From: Kiloniellales bacterium
GTDB taxonomy: Bacteria > Pseudomonadota > Alphaproteobacteria > Kiloniellales > JAKSDN01
NCBI GenBank assembly: GCA_022360075.1
Contig: JAKSDN010000756.1
Coordinates: 1 to 16,329 of the forward strand
Length of the DNA stretch: 16,329 bases
Direction: 5' to 3'
The position numbers were made by a program, and so were the translations under genes. This document shows, in pieces, positions 7,472 through 15,163 of this stretch (within the stretch, counting starts at the first letter, position 1; every line of letters starts with the position of its first letter). A model generated the notes under the pieces. The model was not told the DNA's origin. It saw only the letters and a program-made list of their open reading frames with translations, and searched no databases.

Positions 7472-7569
7472 AAGCAACCTTATCAAATATAAAGAAACGA
7501 TACAGCCATCGGGAGGCGTGCCGGCCCTGCTTGTTGGACTTGCGGGGCTCCGAACGCGGCAGACGGTCC

Positions 7570-9333
7570 ATGTGCGGAACGGATCGATCGTTCAGGACGG
7601 ACAACATCGCGCGCCTCAGGCGGCTACGCGCCGCAGACGTCGTGGTGCTGGGCGGCGGCGTGAATGGGGTCGCGGTGCTGCGCGACCTGGCGCTCAACGG
7701 CGTCCGTGCGGTGCTTCTCGACCAGAGGGACTTCTGCGCCGGTGCCAGTAGCGCCTCGACCCGCATGGCCCATGGCGGGCTGCGTTACCTGGAGAACCGA
7801 GAGTTCCGGCTCGTCGCGGAGTCGACGCGCGAGCGCAATTTGCTGCTGAAGAATGCGCCGCATCAGACCGTGCCGTTGCAGGTCGTCGTTCCGCTCGAGT
7901 CCTACGCCGGTGGCCTGACCGGCTCCGTCCTCAACTTCCTTGGGGTGCTCCGCAGGCGTGCCACGCTGAGCGCGTTTGCTCTCGCCTTGGCCTTGATGCT
8001 CTACGAGTTTCTCGGCCGCGTGAATCGTGTCCTGCCGAGGCCGGCGATCGCCCTGAGCCGATCGAAGCTGCCCGATTGGCTCGCCTCTCGCTACAAGGCC
8101 ATGGCCTGCTACTTCGATGCGCGGATCAGGAATCCGGAGGCGCTGATCCTCGAGATGCTCGAGGAAGCGTTGTCGAGCCAAGTCGATGCTGTCGCGCTCA
8201 ACTACGCCGACTGGTCGAACGAAGCCGGCGGCGAATTCTCGATAACCGATAGCGTGACCGGGGAGTCCTTTTCCTTGCGGACGAAGGTCGTCGTCAACGC
8301 GACCGGAGCCTGGGCCGATCGGGTGAACGCGCGCCTCGGCTTGAAGACGGACTACGTCACCGCGGTCAAAGGCGCCCATATCGTCCTTCGCGATGACGCG
8401 TTGCGGGAGAGGCTCGAAGGGCGAGCCTTCTACTTCGACGACGGGAGCGGCCGCATGGTGATCTGCTGCCCGCTGGAGCGCACGGTCCTGATGGGGACGA
8501 CCGAGATCCCCGTGGAAGATCCGGCGAAGGTGCAGGTCGAAAAGCAGGAGGTCGACTACCTCAAGATGGCTCTGGCCCGCCTGGTGCCGGATATCGCCAT
8601 TACCGACAATCAGATCGTCGCCGCGACGAGCGGCTGCCGGCCTCTGCGCAAATCCGGCGACCGCGAAGTCAATCGCGCCAACCGAGACCATGCCGTGCAC
8701 ACGGTCTTCGTCCGGGACCAGGACTTTCACGTGATCTCGCTGGCCGGCGGCAAGTGGACCACATTTCGCGCCCTGGCCGAGGAGGTGTCCGACCAAGTCC
8801 TCGCGCATCTCGGGAGGACGCGCGCCGTCTCGACCCGGAACCGGCGCTACCCGGGTGCGGCGAGCATGGAAGACCCGGGCCGCTCCCACGAAGCGCTGGC
8901 GCGTGACTGCGCGGCCGCCACAGGCCTGCCGCTCAAGCGCGTGGCTCTGCTCGTCCGACGCTACGGCGCGATCGGTGCTCGGGTCGCCGCATTCTGCAGT
9001 CAGGGCGAGGATCGTGCGCTCGAAGCGCTGCCGCTCTACAGCGAACGGGAAATCGTCTGGCTGATCCGAAGCCGCGGCGCGCTTCTGCTCGACGACATCG
9101 TGCTGCGGCGCACGCAGATCGCGCTGGATGGCCTCGCCAGCGTCGAGGCCCTCCGGGAGATCGCGGCGCTGCTGGCTAGGACTCTGGACAGGCCAAAGGA
9201 CTGGGCCGACGGAGAGGTCGCGCGCTGCCTGCAGATCAAGGCCATTTGCCTGCGGCCGCCACTTTCGGCCGACACGCCTTCCTCGAACGACTCAGGACCC
9301 GACGGTGGAACGAGATCTGCTTCTTTCGCTTGA
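7570..9333 (+). CDS. GlpD-like FAD-dependent glycerol-3-phosphate dehydrogenase/oxidase family protein
   Basis: This 587-residue flavoprotein belongs to the GlpD/EryB family. Members oxidise glycerol-3-phosphate or a related polyol phosphate and pass electrons to quinone at the membrane. The FAD-binding motif VVVLGGGVNGVAVLRDLALNG (24-44) ends in the acidic Asp51. The next block ASSASTRMAHGGLRYLE (59-75) is a GlpD hallmark, and VVNATGAWADRVN and SGCRPLRK appear later. Compared with E. coli GlpD (501 residues) it carries an extra hydrophobic stretch near residues 117-145 (SVLNFLG to LALALMLYEF), which I recall from other long bacterial GlpD paralogs. I chose ATG 7570 because it puts the FAD motif at the usual distance from the start; its ribosome site is poor, and TTG 7531 in the same frame is an alternative. 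The 3' end overlaps the kinase gene by 29 bases. The exact substrate is unknown. Confidence 0.88.
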   Translation: MCGTDRSFRTDNIARLRRLRAADVVVLGGGVNGVAVLRDLALNGVRAVLLDQRDFCAGASSASTRMAHGGLRYLENREFRLVAESTRERNLLLKNAPHQTVPLQVVVPLESYAGGLTGSVLNFLGVLRRRATLSAFALALALMLYEFLGRVNRVLPRPAIALSRSKLPDWLASRYKAMACYFDARIRNPEALILEMLEEALSSQVDAVALNYADWSNEAGGEFSITDSVTGESFSLRTKVVVNATGAWADRVNARLGLKTDYVTAVKGAHIVLRDDALRERLEGRAFYFDDGSGRMVICCPLERTVLMGTTEIPVEDPAKVQVEKQEVDYLKMALARLVPDIAITDNQIVAATSGCRPLRKSGDREVNRANRDHAVHTVFVRDQDFHVISLAGGKWTTFRALAEEVSDQVLAHLGRTRAVSTRNRRYPGAASMEDPGRSHEALARDCAAATGLPLKRVALLVRRYGAIGARVAAFCSQGEDRALEALPLYSEREIVWLIRSRGALLLDDIVLRRTQIALDGLASVEALREIAALLARTLDRPKDWADGEVARCLQIKAICLRPPLSADTPSSNDSGPDGGTRSASFA

Positions 9334-10798
9334 TGCCGGCGGCACGGCGGTGAAGGCGGCCGTCTTCTCGAGGGACGGCGAGCTCACCTGCCTGCGGGAG
9401 GCCGATGTCAGGACGGACCATCGGCCCAACGGCTGGGTCGAGCGCGATCCGGAGACGTTCTGGGGTTCCGCCGCCGCCGCGCTCAAGGACATCACGCAAA
9501 AGGACGTCGATCCGCAGCGGATCGCGGCGGTCTGCTGCACCGGCTTCGGCAACGGTGCGTTCCTGGTGGATCAGAACGGACGCGGCGTTCGTCCCGGTAT
9601 CGTATCGGTCGACCACCGCGCCCAAGGCATCGTCGAGGAACTGGAAAGCGATGGCCGCCACGCCGGGATCGAGGCCATCGGCGGACAGCGACTCTGGGGC
9701 GGCCAGACCGCGACGCAACTCGTCTGGCTTTCCCGTGAGGAGCCGGACTCCTGCGCGCGCAGCCGTTGGGTCCTGTTGTGCAAGGACTTCGTCCGCATGC
9801 GGCTGACGGGCCGTGCCGCCACGGATCTCTCGGACGCGAGTGGCGGCGGGTTGCTGAACTACCGCACGGCCGCGTACGACCCCGCCCTCTTCGCGCTGCT
9901 GGGCGTGCTCGCATTCACCGAGCGGCTGCCGCCTTTGCTGCGCAGCACGGCGGTCGCGGGGAAGGTTTCGGCCGAAGCCTCAGCGGAGACGGGTCTGTTG
10001 GAGGGCACCCCCGTCGCGACCGGCATGATGGACGTCGGCGCCTGCGTGCTCGGGTCCGGCGTCTTCAGCGATGACGTGCTGACCATGATCGCCGGCACCT
10101 GGGCGATCATCGGCCTGCAGTCCGCCGAGCCGGTGAACGGCCGCCCGCCGGTTCTGCAGATGATCCACGACGACCGGCGCTGTTTCCTGACGGCCGACGG
10201 CAGTCCGACATCGGCGGCGAACCTGAACTGGTACGCCTCCCAGGCCTTGCCGGGCGATCTCAGCTACGACCGGATCAACGCGCTGGTTCAAGACAGCGAC
10301 CCGGCCAAGCAGCCGCGCTGCTACTTCTTGCCCTATGTCAATGGGCCAGCGCCGCGCCGTGGGTGCTTTCTCGGACTCACCAGCTCGGACGATCAGGCCA
10401 CGATGCTGAGGGCCATCTACGAGGCGGTGGCCTTCCGGCATCGCCACCACGCCGAGACGGTCAAGAAGTTCTTTCCGGACCGGGAGATCAAGGCGATCCG
10501 CCTGTCCGGCGGCGCGTCGAGAAGCCTGGTCTGGCCACAAGTTTTCGCGGACGTGAACCAAATACGGGTGGAAGTGGTCGACGGCCAAGAGATCGGCGCG
10601 CTGGGCGCTGCGATCTGCGCCGCGGTCGCCGCCGGTTTCCACGACGACCTGGAAAGCGCCGCTTCGGCCATGTGCCGGGTATCGAGCGTGTTCGAACCCG
10701 ACTCCACGACGAAGGATCTCTACGAGCAACGCTATGCCGAGTTCATGCGCTTGGACGAGGCCATGTCGGCCGTCGACGCCGGCGCGGCGGCGACATGA
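9305..10798 (+). CDS. FGGY-family carbohydrate kinase (L-xylulokinase/polyol-kinase-like)
   Basis: This 497-residue cytoplasmic ATP-dependent kinase phosphorylates a sugar or polyol. The N-terminal phosphate-1 loop is LSLDAGGTAVKAAVF (7-21). The probable catalytic Asp243 lies in GMMDVGACV, the AGTWA motif is at 263-267, and the C-terminal FGGY signature SGGASRSLVWPQVFADV runs from 401. By eye the closest relative I know is LyxK (L-xylulokinase), which shares the DGGT-type N-terminus, NGAFLVDQNGRGVRPGIVS-like text and LTG-ATDLSDAS; erythritol and xylulose kinases are in the same superfamily. GTG 9305 is chosen because AGGA (9294-9297) lies seven bases upstream and the phosphate loop follows at once. 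The gene overlaps the dehydrogenase by 29 bases, so the two are co-translated and likely act in sequence. The family is certain, the substrate is not. Confidence 0.9.
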   Translation: MERDLLLSLDAGGTAVKAAVFSRDGELTCLREADVRTDHRPNGWVERDPETFWGSAAAALKDITQKDVDPQRIAAVCCTGFGNGAFLVDQNGRGVRPGIVSVDHRAQGIVEELESDGRHAGIEAIGGQRLWGGQTATQLVWLSREEPDSCARSRWVLLCKDFVRMRLTGRAATDLSDASGGGLLNYRTAAYDPALFALLGVLAFTERLPPLLRSTAVAGKVSAEASAETGLLEGTPVATGMMDVGACVLGSGVFSDDVLTMIAGTWAIIGLQSAEPVNGRPPVLQMIHDDRRCFLTADGSPTSAANLNWYASQALPGDLSYDRINALVQDSDPAKQPRCYFLPYVNGPAPRRGCFLGLTSSDDQATMLRAIYEAVAFRHRHHAETVKKFFPDREIKAIRLSGGASRSLVWPQVFADVNQIRVEVVDGQEIGALGAAICAAVAAGFHDDLESAASAMCRVSSVFEPDSTTKDLYEQRYAEFMRLDEAMSAVDAGAAAT

Positions 10799-10833
10799 CC
10801 AAGAAGAACGGCGATAACCCAACGAATTGCAAA

Positions 10834-10839
10834 GGGAGG
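10834..10839 (+). promoter_or_regulatory. Ribosome binding site of the ABC binding-protein gene
   Basis: GGGAGG, inside the purine run AAAGGGAGGA, lies five bases before the ATG at 10845. It decides that start over an in-frame upstream TTG at 10827 and fits the high expression normally needed for a periplasmic binding protein. Confidence 0.75.
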
Positions 10840-10844
10840 AAGCG

Positions 10845-12131
10845 ATGAAAAGCACGATGAGAACAGTAATGGCGACCGCCTGCCTGACGCTGATGCCGGG
10901 CGCCGCCCTTGCGGCGGGCGGCGAATGCAAGGGCAAGATCGATCAGGTACGCCTGATCGCCCAGGGCGTTCCGTCGGTCCAACATGCCGAGAAGTATCTC
11001 GACGAGTTCAACGCCAAATGGGACACGGAAGTCAAGATCACCTACCTTGGCGAGAACGAGCGGCGGGCGAAGTCCCGGCTCGATGCGTCGACCGGCGCGG
11101 GCGCCTACCACGTCTACTATATCGACGAGGCCAACGTGGCCGAGTTTGCCTCATCGAACTGGATCCACCCTTTGGCCGAGGCGCTGCCCGCGGAGTACGA
11201 CATCGCGGACTTCCGAGTCGATCTATCGAACGTCGCCAAGTACGAGGGCGTCCAGTACTTTGCGCCGCTCTTTGGTGGCGGCGACCTCATGATGTACCGC
11301 GCCGACCTGCTGGAAGCTGCCGGCATCGAGCCTCCGAAGACGCTCGACGAGCTGGTCGCCGCGATCAAGAAGGTCCATAGCCCCGACGATAAGATCTACG
11401 GCTGGACCGCGCGCGGTCAGCGAGGCTCGGGCATGAACGTCTGGCGCTGGACGCCCTTCTTCAGGGCTATGGGCGGCGAGTGGCTGGACGACGGCAACCC
11501 GGCTTTCAACTCCGAGGCCGGGGTCAAGGCGACCGAGCTCTACGCTGGACTGATGGATTATGCGCCTCCGGGCGTCGGCACCTTCACTTGGTCCGACTCC
11601 GTCGAAGCCTTCCGCAGCGGACAGGTCGTCTTCGCCATCGAGTCGGCGGTGCTCGGCCTTTGGATGGAGGACGAGGAGAAGTCCGTGGTAGCCGGCAAGA
11701 TCGGCTACGCCCCGCCGCCGGACCCGCTTCCTTCGGCCGGCTACGCACACGGCCTTGCGGTCTCCAAGGTCGCAGCGAACGACGGATGCGAGAAGTTGGT
11801 CGCCAGCGACCTGGTGGGTTGGATGACTTCCAAGGAAATGGAAGCCCGACGGGTGGCCGACGGCATCACCTCTGACATCGGCCGGCAGTCGACGCTCAAC
11901 AGCGAGGGCTATCTGGCCGGTGTTCCCAAGCAGTATGTCTCCGCAATCGAGGAGGCGGGACCGAAGACGAATCTCCTGATCATGGCGAGCCCGTCCTGGC
12001 CGGAGATCGGCGACAATCTCGGACTGGTGCTCGAAGAGGTCTTCACCGGCGGCCGGAGCGACATCGCGGGCGCGCTCGACGAAGCCGCCTTCAACGCCGA
12101 GGATGTGCTTCGGCGCGCGGACAGAAACTAA
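10845..12131 (+). CDS. ABC transporter extracellular solute-binding protein (family 1, sugar/polyol)
   Basis: This 428-residue periplasmic receptor belongs to a CUT1-type importer. It starts with a Sec signal (MKSTMRTVM, hydrophobic to about residue 24) ending in ALA-AG; there is no lipobox, so it should be soluble in the periplasm. The mature protein has the family 1 layout, with an N-lobe text EKYLDEFNAKWDTEVKITYL, the hinge-like FGGGDLMMYRADLLEAAGI, and a C-terminal PSWPEIGDNLGLVLEEVFTG that is common in MalE/UgpB-type proteins. Cysteines in GGECKG and NDGCEK might form a disulfide (inference). The gene lies 46 bases after the kinase and is separated from the permeases by a strong stem-loop. 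The ligand is probably the substrate of the kinase and dehydrogenase, but the sequence does not name it. Confidence 0.92.
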   Translation: MKSTMRTVMATACLTLMPGAALAAGGECKGKIDQVRLIAQGVPSVQHAEKYLDEFNAKWDTEVKITYLGENERRAKSRLDASTGAGAYHVYYIDEANVAEFASSNWIHPLAEALPAEYDIADFRVDLSNVAKYEGVQYFAPLFGGGDLMMYRADLLEAAGIEPPKTLDELVAAIKKVHSPDDKIYGWTARGQRGSGMNVWRWTPFFRAMGGEWLDDGNPAFNSEAGVKATELYAGLMDYAPPGVGTFTWSDSVEAFRSGQVVFAIESAVLGLWMEDEEKSVVAGKIGYAPPPDPLPSAGYAHGLAVSKVAANDGCEKLVASDLVGWMTSKEMEARRVADGITSDIGRQSTLNSEGYLAGVPKQYVSAIEEAGPKTNLLIMASPSWPEIGDNLGLVLEEVFTGGRSDIAGALDEAAFNAEDVLRRADRN

Positions 12132-12147
12132 CGTCAAGCCCATTCGC

Positions 12148-12177
12148 TGGGCCGGGCAGGCTCCCCTGCCCGGCCCA
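12148..12177 (+). promoter_or_regulatory. Intercistronic 13-bp stem-loop between binding-protein and permease genes
   Basis: TGGGCCGGGCAGG (12148-12160) and CCTGCCCGGCCCA (12165-12177) pair perfectly around a CTCC loop. The stem begins 16 bases after the stop of the binding-protein gene and ends just before the ribosome site of the permease. No T-run follows, so it is not a full intrinsic terminator. Hairpins at this position (as in malE-malF) stabilise the upstream message or dampen downstream expression, giving more receptor than membrane subunits. Confidence 0.75.
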
Positions 12178-12178
12178 T

Positions 12179-12182
12179 GGAG
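12179..12182 (+). promoter_or_regulatory. Ribosome binding site of first permease gene
   Basis: GGAG lies nine bases before the ATG at 12192 and directly abuts the stem-loop. It supports 12192 rather than the in-frame ATG at 12177, which sits in the last base pair of the stem and has no ribosome site. Confidence 0.6.
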
Positions 12183-12191
12183 TGCTTGAGC

Positions 12192-13064
12192 ATGTCCCAT
12201 CGCCGCTTTGTCCTTGCCGCGACGACGCCGGCCTATGCGTTGCTGATCCTGCTGGCGGCGATCTCCGTGGCCGGGGCGGTCTACTTTTCCGTCATGGACA
12301 GATCGCTGCGCTATCCGGACTACGAGTTCGTCGGCCTCTACAACTTCGAGCGCCTGCTGCGCGACCGGCGCTTCATCAACGCGCTTTGGATCTCCGCTGT
12401 TTGGGAAGTCGTCACCGTCGCCGGCACGATCGTCGTGTCGCTCTTGCTCGCCACGCTCGTTCACGAGAACGTCAAGTCGCCTTGGAAGCGCAATCTGATC
12501 TGCATTGCCTTTCTGGCGCCGGTTCTGCTGCCACGCGTAGCCGCCGCCTTCATCTGGCGGTTTCTTTACTCGCCCTCGCTTGGCCTCGTGAACTACTTCG
12601 CCAGCCTGATTGGCCTCGGCCCCGTCGAGTTCCTGGCCAATCCCTCGCTCGCGCTTGTCTCGGTCGCGGTCGTCGACGTCTGGCAGTGGGGCCTGTTCTT
12701 CGCCGTCATCATCCTCAAGCTGCTCGAAACGCTGCCGAAAGAGCCCCTGGAGGCGGCGCGGCTCGACAACGCGAAGACCTGGGAGATCTATGCCTACATT
12801 ACGCTTCCTTTGTTGCGCGGCCCGATCATCAGCCTGATCCTGGTCAAGGCCGTCGAGTCGCTGCGCTCCTTCGACCTGATCTTCGTGATGACGGGCGGAG
12901 GCCCCGGGACGGCGACGGAAACCCTCGACCTTTACGCCTACCAAATGGGTATCAACCTGGGCGGACGCATATCCTACGCTTCGGCCATGTCCGTGCTCCT
13001 GCTCGTCATTACCATCATCTTGTTCACGCTCGTCTGGAAAGCGGCCCAAAAATGGTCCGACTAG
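12192..13064 (+). CDS. ABC sugar/polyol transporter permease 1 (MalF/UgpA-like)
   Basis: This 290-residue inner-membrane subunit of a CUT1 importer has about six hydrophobic helices, the first at about 10-33 and the last at about 263-283. The cytoplasmic coupling loop is EAARLDNAKTWEIYAYITLP (187-206), the EAA motif that contacts the ATPase. The usual glycine of its D-G-A core is Asn193. The segment FDLIFVMTGGGPGTATETL (227-245) is the standard signature after the EAA loop in MalF/UgpA-type proteins. It overlaps the next permease by 13 bases, so the pair is coupled and should form a heterodimer. The protein is full length. Confidence 0.93.
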   Translation: MSHRRFVLAATTPAYALLILLAAISVAGAVYFSVMDRSLRYPDYEFVGLYNFERLLRDRRFINALWISAVWEVVTVAGTIVVSLLLATLVHENVKSPWKRNLICIAFLAPVLLPRVAAAFIWRFLYSPSLGLVNYFASLIGLGPVEFLANPSLALVSVAVVDVWQWGLFFAVIILKLLETLPKEPLEAARLDNAKTWEIYAYITLPLLRGPIISLILVKAVESLRSFDLIFVMTGGGPGTATETLDLYAYQMGINLGGRISYASAMSVLLLVITIILFTLVWKAAQKWSD

Positions 13065-13861
13065 GTTTCAGCCTCTTCTCCAGAGGGCTCGTCCTTCTCC
13101 TGGTCGGGATCGCCTTGACTCCGATCCTGTGGACCGTTCTCGGCGCCTTCAAGAAGCTCAAGGACATCATCACACCGGTTCCAAAGCTCTTCTTCGAACC
13201 GACGCTCGAGAACTTCCAGATCATCCTTCAGAACCCCTCGATCAGGGACGGGCTCTACAACTCGGCGATCGTCGTCGGCTTCGCCGTCCTCATCGGCGCC
13301 CTGCTCGGCATCCCAGCCGCGCATGCGATCGCCCGCTACACCTCGCGCTTCAAGGGGGACCTGCAGTTCTTCGTCCTTTCGATGCGCTTCATGCCGCCGG
13401 TCGCGATCGCGATTCCCTTCATCGCGATCTACATCGACATCGGGCTTTTCGACACGCTCGCCGGACTGGTCCTCGTCTACCTCGTCGTCACGATATCGAC
13501 CACGATCTGGCTGTCGGTCCCGGCTTTCGACCGCGTGCCGCGCGAGATCGAGGAGGCGGCGGCCATGGAGAACTGCTCGCCCTTTGAGATATTCTGGCGG
13601 ATCTCCCTGCCGGTCGCGGCGCCATCCCTCTTCGGCGCGATCGTGCTCACCTTCGTGCTCACCTGGAACGAGCTGCTGATCGCGCTTTCGCTGACCGCAC
13701 AGAACGTGACACTGCCGGTGGTCGCCGCCTCGGTAACGTCGCTTGGGAAAGAAGTGCCCTGGGGCGTCATCAACGCCTCGACGGTCATCCTCGTCGTGCC
13801 GCCGCTGGTGTTCATCGGATTGCTTCTGCAGTTCATCAACCGAAGCTTCCGCGACAGCTAA
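13052..13861 (+). CDS. ABC sugar/polyol transporter permease 2 (MalG/UgpE-like)
   Basis: This is the 269-residue second membrane subunit of the importer, also with about six helices. Its EAA loop EEAAAMENCSPFEIFWRISLP (167-187) has Asn174 where glycine is usual, like its partner. MRFMPPVAIAIPFIAIY (111-127) and FVLTWNELLIALSLT are typical of MalG-type permeases. It starts at ATG 13052 inside the end of the first permease gene. Upstream sequence has only a weak purine run, so translation probably depends on coupling. The ATPase gene follows after 14 bases. Confidence 0.93.
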   Translation: MVRLGFSLFSRGLVLLLVGIALTPILWTVLGAFKKLKDIITPVPKLFFEPTLENFQIILQNPSIRDGLYNSAIVVGFAVLIGALLGIPAAHAIARYTSRFKGDLQFFVLSMRFMPPVAIAIPFIAIYIDIGLFDTLAGLVLVYLVVTISTTIWLSVPAFDRVPREIEEAAAMENCSPFEIFWRISLPVAAPSLFGAIVLTFVLTWNELLIALSLTAQNVTLPVVAASVTSLGKEVPWGVINASTVILVVPPLVFIGLLLQFINRSFRDS

Positions 13862-13875
13862 GCGAGAACACCACC

Positions 13876-14970
13876 GTGGCAACAATCACCTGCTCGCAAG
13901 TCGCCAAGTCCTACGGTCATGTCAGTGTGATCGAAGGCTTCGACCTGGAGATACGCGAGGGCCAGTTCGTCGTCCTGCTTGGGCCCTCGGGTTGCGGCAA
14001 GTCGACGATGCTGCGCATGATCGCCGGCCTCGAGGAGATCTCCGGCGGTGAGATCAGCATCGACGGCAAGGTGGTCAACGACCTGCCGCCGGGCGCGCGC
14101 GGCGTCGCCATGGTCTTTCAGTCCTACGCCCTCTATCCGCACATGACGGTCTACGACAATATCGCCTTCGGCCTTCGGCGGCAGAAGGTGCCGGAGGCCG
14201 CCATTCGCGAGCGCATCGCGCGGATCTCCGGGCTTCTGGGCCTCGACGAGTTCATGGATCGCAGGCCGAGGAAGCTCTCGGGCGGCCAGCAACAGCGCGT
14301 CGCCATGGCCCGCGCGATCATCAAGACGCCGAAGGTCTTCCTGTTCGATGAGCCGCTGTCGAACCTGGACGCGAAGCTGCGCGAAAAGCTGCGCACGGAG
14401 ATTCGCAAGACTCACCTCGAGCTGCGGACCACCACGATCTTCGTCACGCACGATCAGCTCGAGGCGATGACCATCGCCGACGAGATCGTCCTGATGAACG
14501 GTGGTGAGATCGAGCAGAAGGGGACGCCGTCGGAGATCTTCAATCGGCCGGCGACGCGCTTTGCGGCCCATTTCATCGGATCGCCGACGATGAACTTTCG
14601 CGACGGCCGCGTTCGTATCGCGAGCGATTCGGTGACGGTGAACTTCGGCTCGGCGAGCCTCGAGTTGCCGGCAGGCGACTTCCCGGACTTGGAAGACCAG
14701 CAGGAGGTTGAGATCGGCCTCCGGCCGGCGAACCTGGACATAGCCACCGCGGGCGCCCGGAACGCGATAGAGGGGCGCATCTCGCTGATCGAGAACATGG
14801 GCGCCGAGGCGCAGGTCATCGCCGACGTCGATGGCGAAGAGCTTTCCGTTGTGACGCAGGCTTTCGCAGACCTCGATCCCGGTGCGCCGGTGACCTTCTC
14901 GATCGACCCATCGCAAGTCCACCTGTTCTCGAAAACCGACGGGCGCTCGCTGCGTCGAGCCGAAGCATGA
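13876..14970 (+). CDS. ABC transporter ATP-binding protein (MalK/UgpC-like)
   Basis: This 364-residue ATPase should power the importer as a homodimer. All motifs are intact: Walker A GPSGCGKST (36-44), Q-loop Gln82, signature LSGGQ (134-138), Walker B VFLFDEP (154-160) and H-loop His192. The C-terminal third is the regulatory OB/TOBE part found in MalK/UgpC proteins, with FIGSPTMNF and GLRPANLDI as landmarks. It starts at GTG 13876, with poor ribosome-site sequence, 14 bases after the permease. Only one ATPase gene is present, unlike glycerol importers of the GlpSTPQV type that carry two. MalK-type subunits can serve several importers, so exclusive use here is not assured. Confidence 0.94.
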   Translation: MATITCSQVAKSYGHVSVIEGFDLEIREGQFVVLLGPSGCGKSTMLRMIAGLEEISGGEISIDGKVVNDLPPGARGVAMVFQSYALYPHMTVYDNIAFGLRRQKVPEAAIRERIARISGLLGLDEFMDRRPRKLSGGQQQRVAMARAIIKTPKVFLFDEPLSNLDAKLREKLRTEIRKTHLELRTTTIFVTHDQLEAMTIADEIVLMNGGEIEQKGTPSEIFNRPATRFAAHFIGSPTMNFRDGRVRIASDSVTVNFGSASLELPAGDFPDLEDQQEVEIGLRPANLDIATAGARNAIEGRISLIENMGAEAQVIADVDGEELSVVTQAFADLDPGAPVTFSIDPSQVHLFSKTDGRSLRRAEA

Positions 14971-15020
14971 TAGAGAGGGACATCGTACTTGACGCCGGCT
15001 GCTCGTGCATGGTGAGCGAC

Positions 15021-15062
15021 CTCTCCTCACGCTTCGACAAGCTCAGGATGAGAACGAGGAGG
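15021..15062. repeat. REP-like palindromic repeat
   Basis: The core CGCTTCGACAAGCTCAGGAT (15030-15049) is flanked by CTCCTC (15023-15028) and GAGGAG (15056-15061), and GCTT-CGAC-AAGC inside it forms a small hairpin. I recall near-identical text (TTCGACAAGCTCAGGATGAG) as a dispersed intergenic repeat in many alphaproteobacterial and other genomes; this is from memory and not checked. It lies between the ATPase and regulator genes. No second copy was seen in this window. Confidence 0.6.
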
Positions 15063-15163
15063 CGGCTTGAAGTTTTTCAGGGACGCTTGGACGAGGAAGC
15101 TGCCGACCCCGACACTTTCGTTCGGTTCGCGCCCCGGCAGTTGAACCATTGGTGAACACTGGA

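Larger units (their letters stand above)
7238..7569 (+). other. Intergenic gap between the molybdoenzyme and polyol modules
   Basis: I find no convincing gene in these 332 bases on either strand. The first 30 bases hold overlapping palindromes. The middle (about 7290-7430) is ordinary GC-rich sequence without recognisable coding content. From about 7440 to 7510 the composition becomes clearly AT-rich, including TATCAAATATAAAG, which stands out in this genome and is where I place the promoter of the dehydrogenase operon. GGGAGG at 7511-7516 resembles a ribosome site but is followed only by GTG 7518 in another frame and TTG 7531 at fourteen bases. Confidence 0.6.

Noticed and set aside
7275..7766. 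An antisense frame covering the gap before the dehydrogenase gene.
   Set aside because: It runs into the dehydrogenase FAD motif on the other strand, has no recognisable domain, and crosses the AT-rich promoter-like segment.
14967..15155. A 62-codon frame overlapping the ATPase stop by ATGA and reaching the regulator gene.
   Set aside because: Much of it is the REP-like repeat at 15021-15062, the text looks low in coding character, and no family is recognisable. The overlap with the ATPase stop looks fortuitous.
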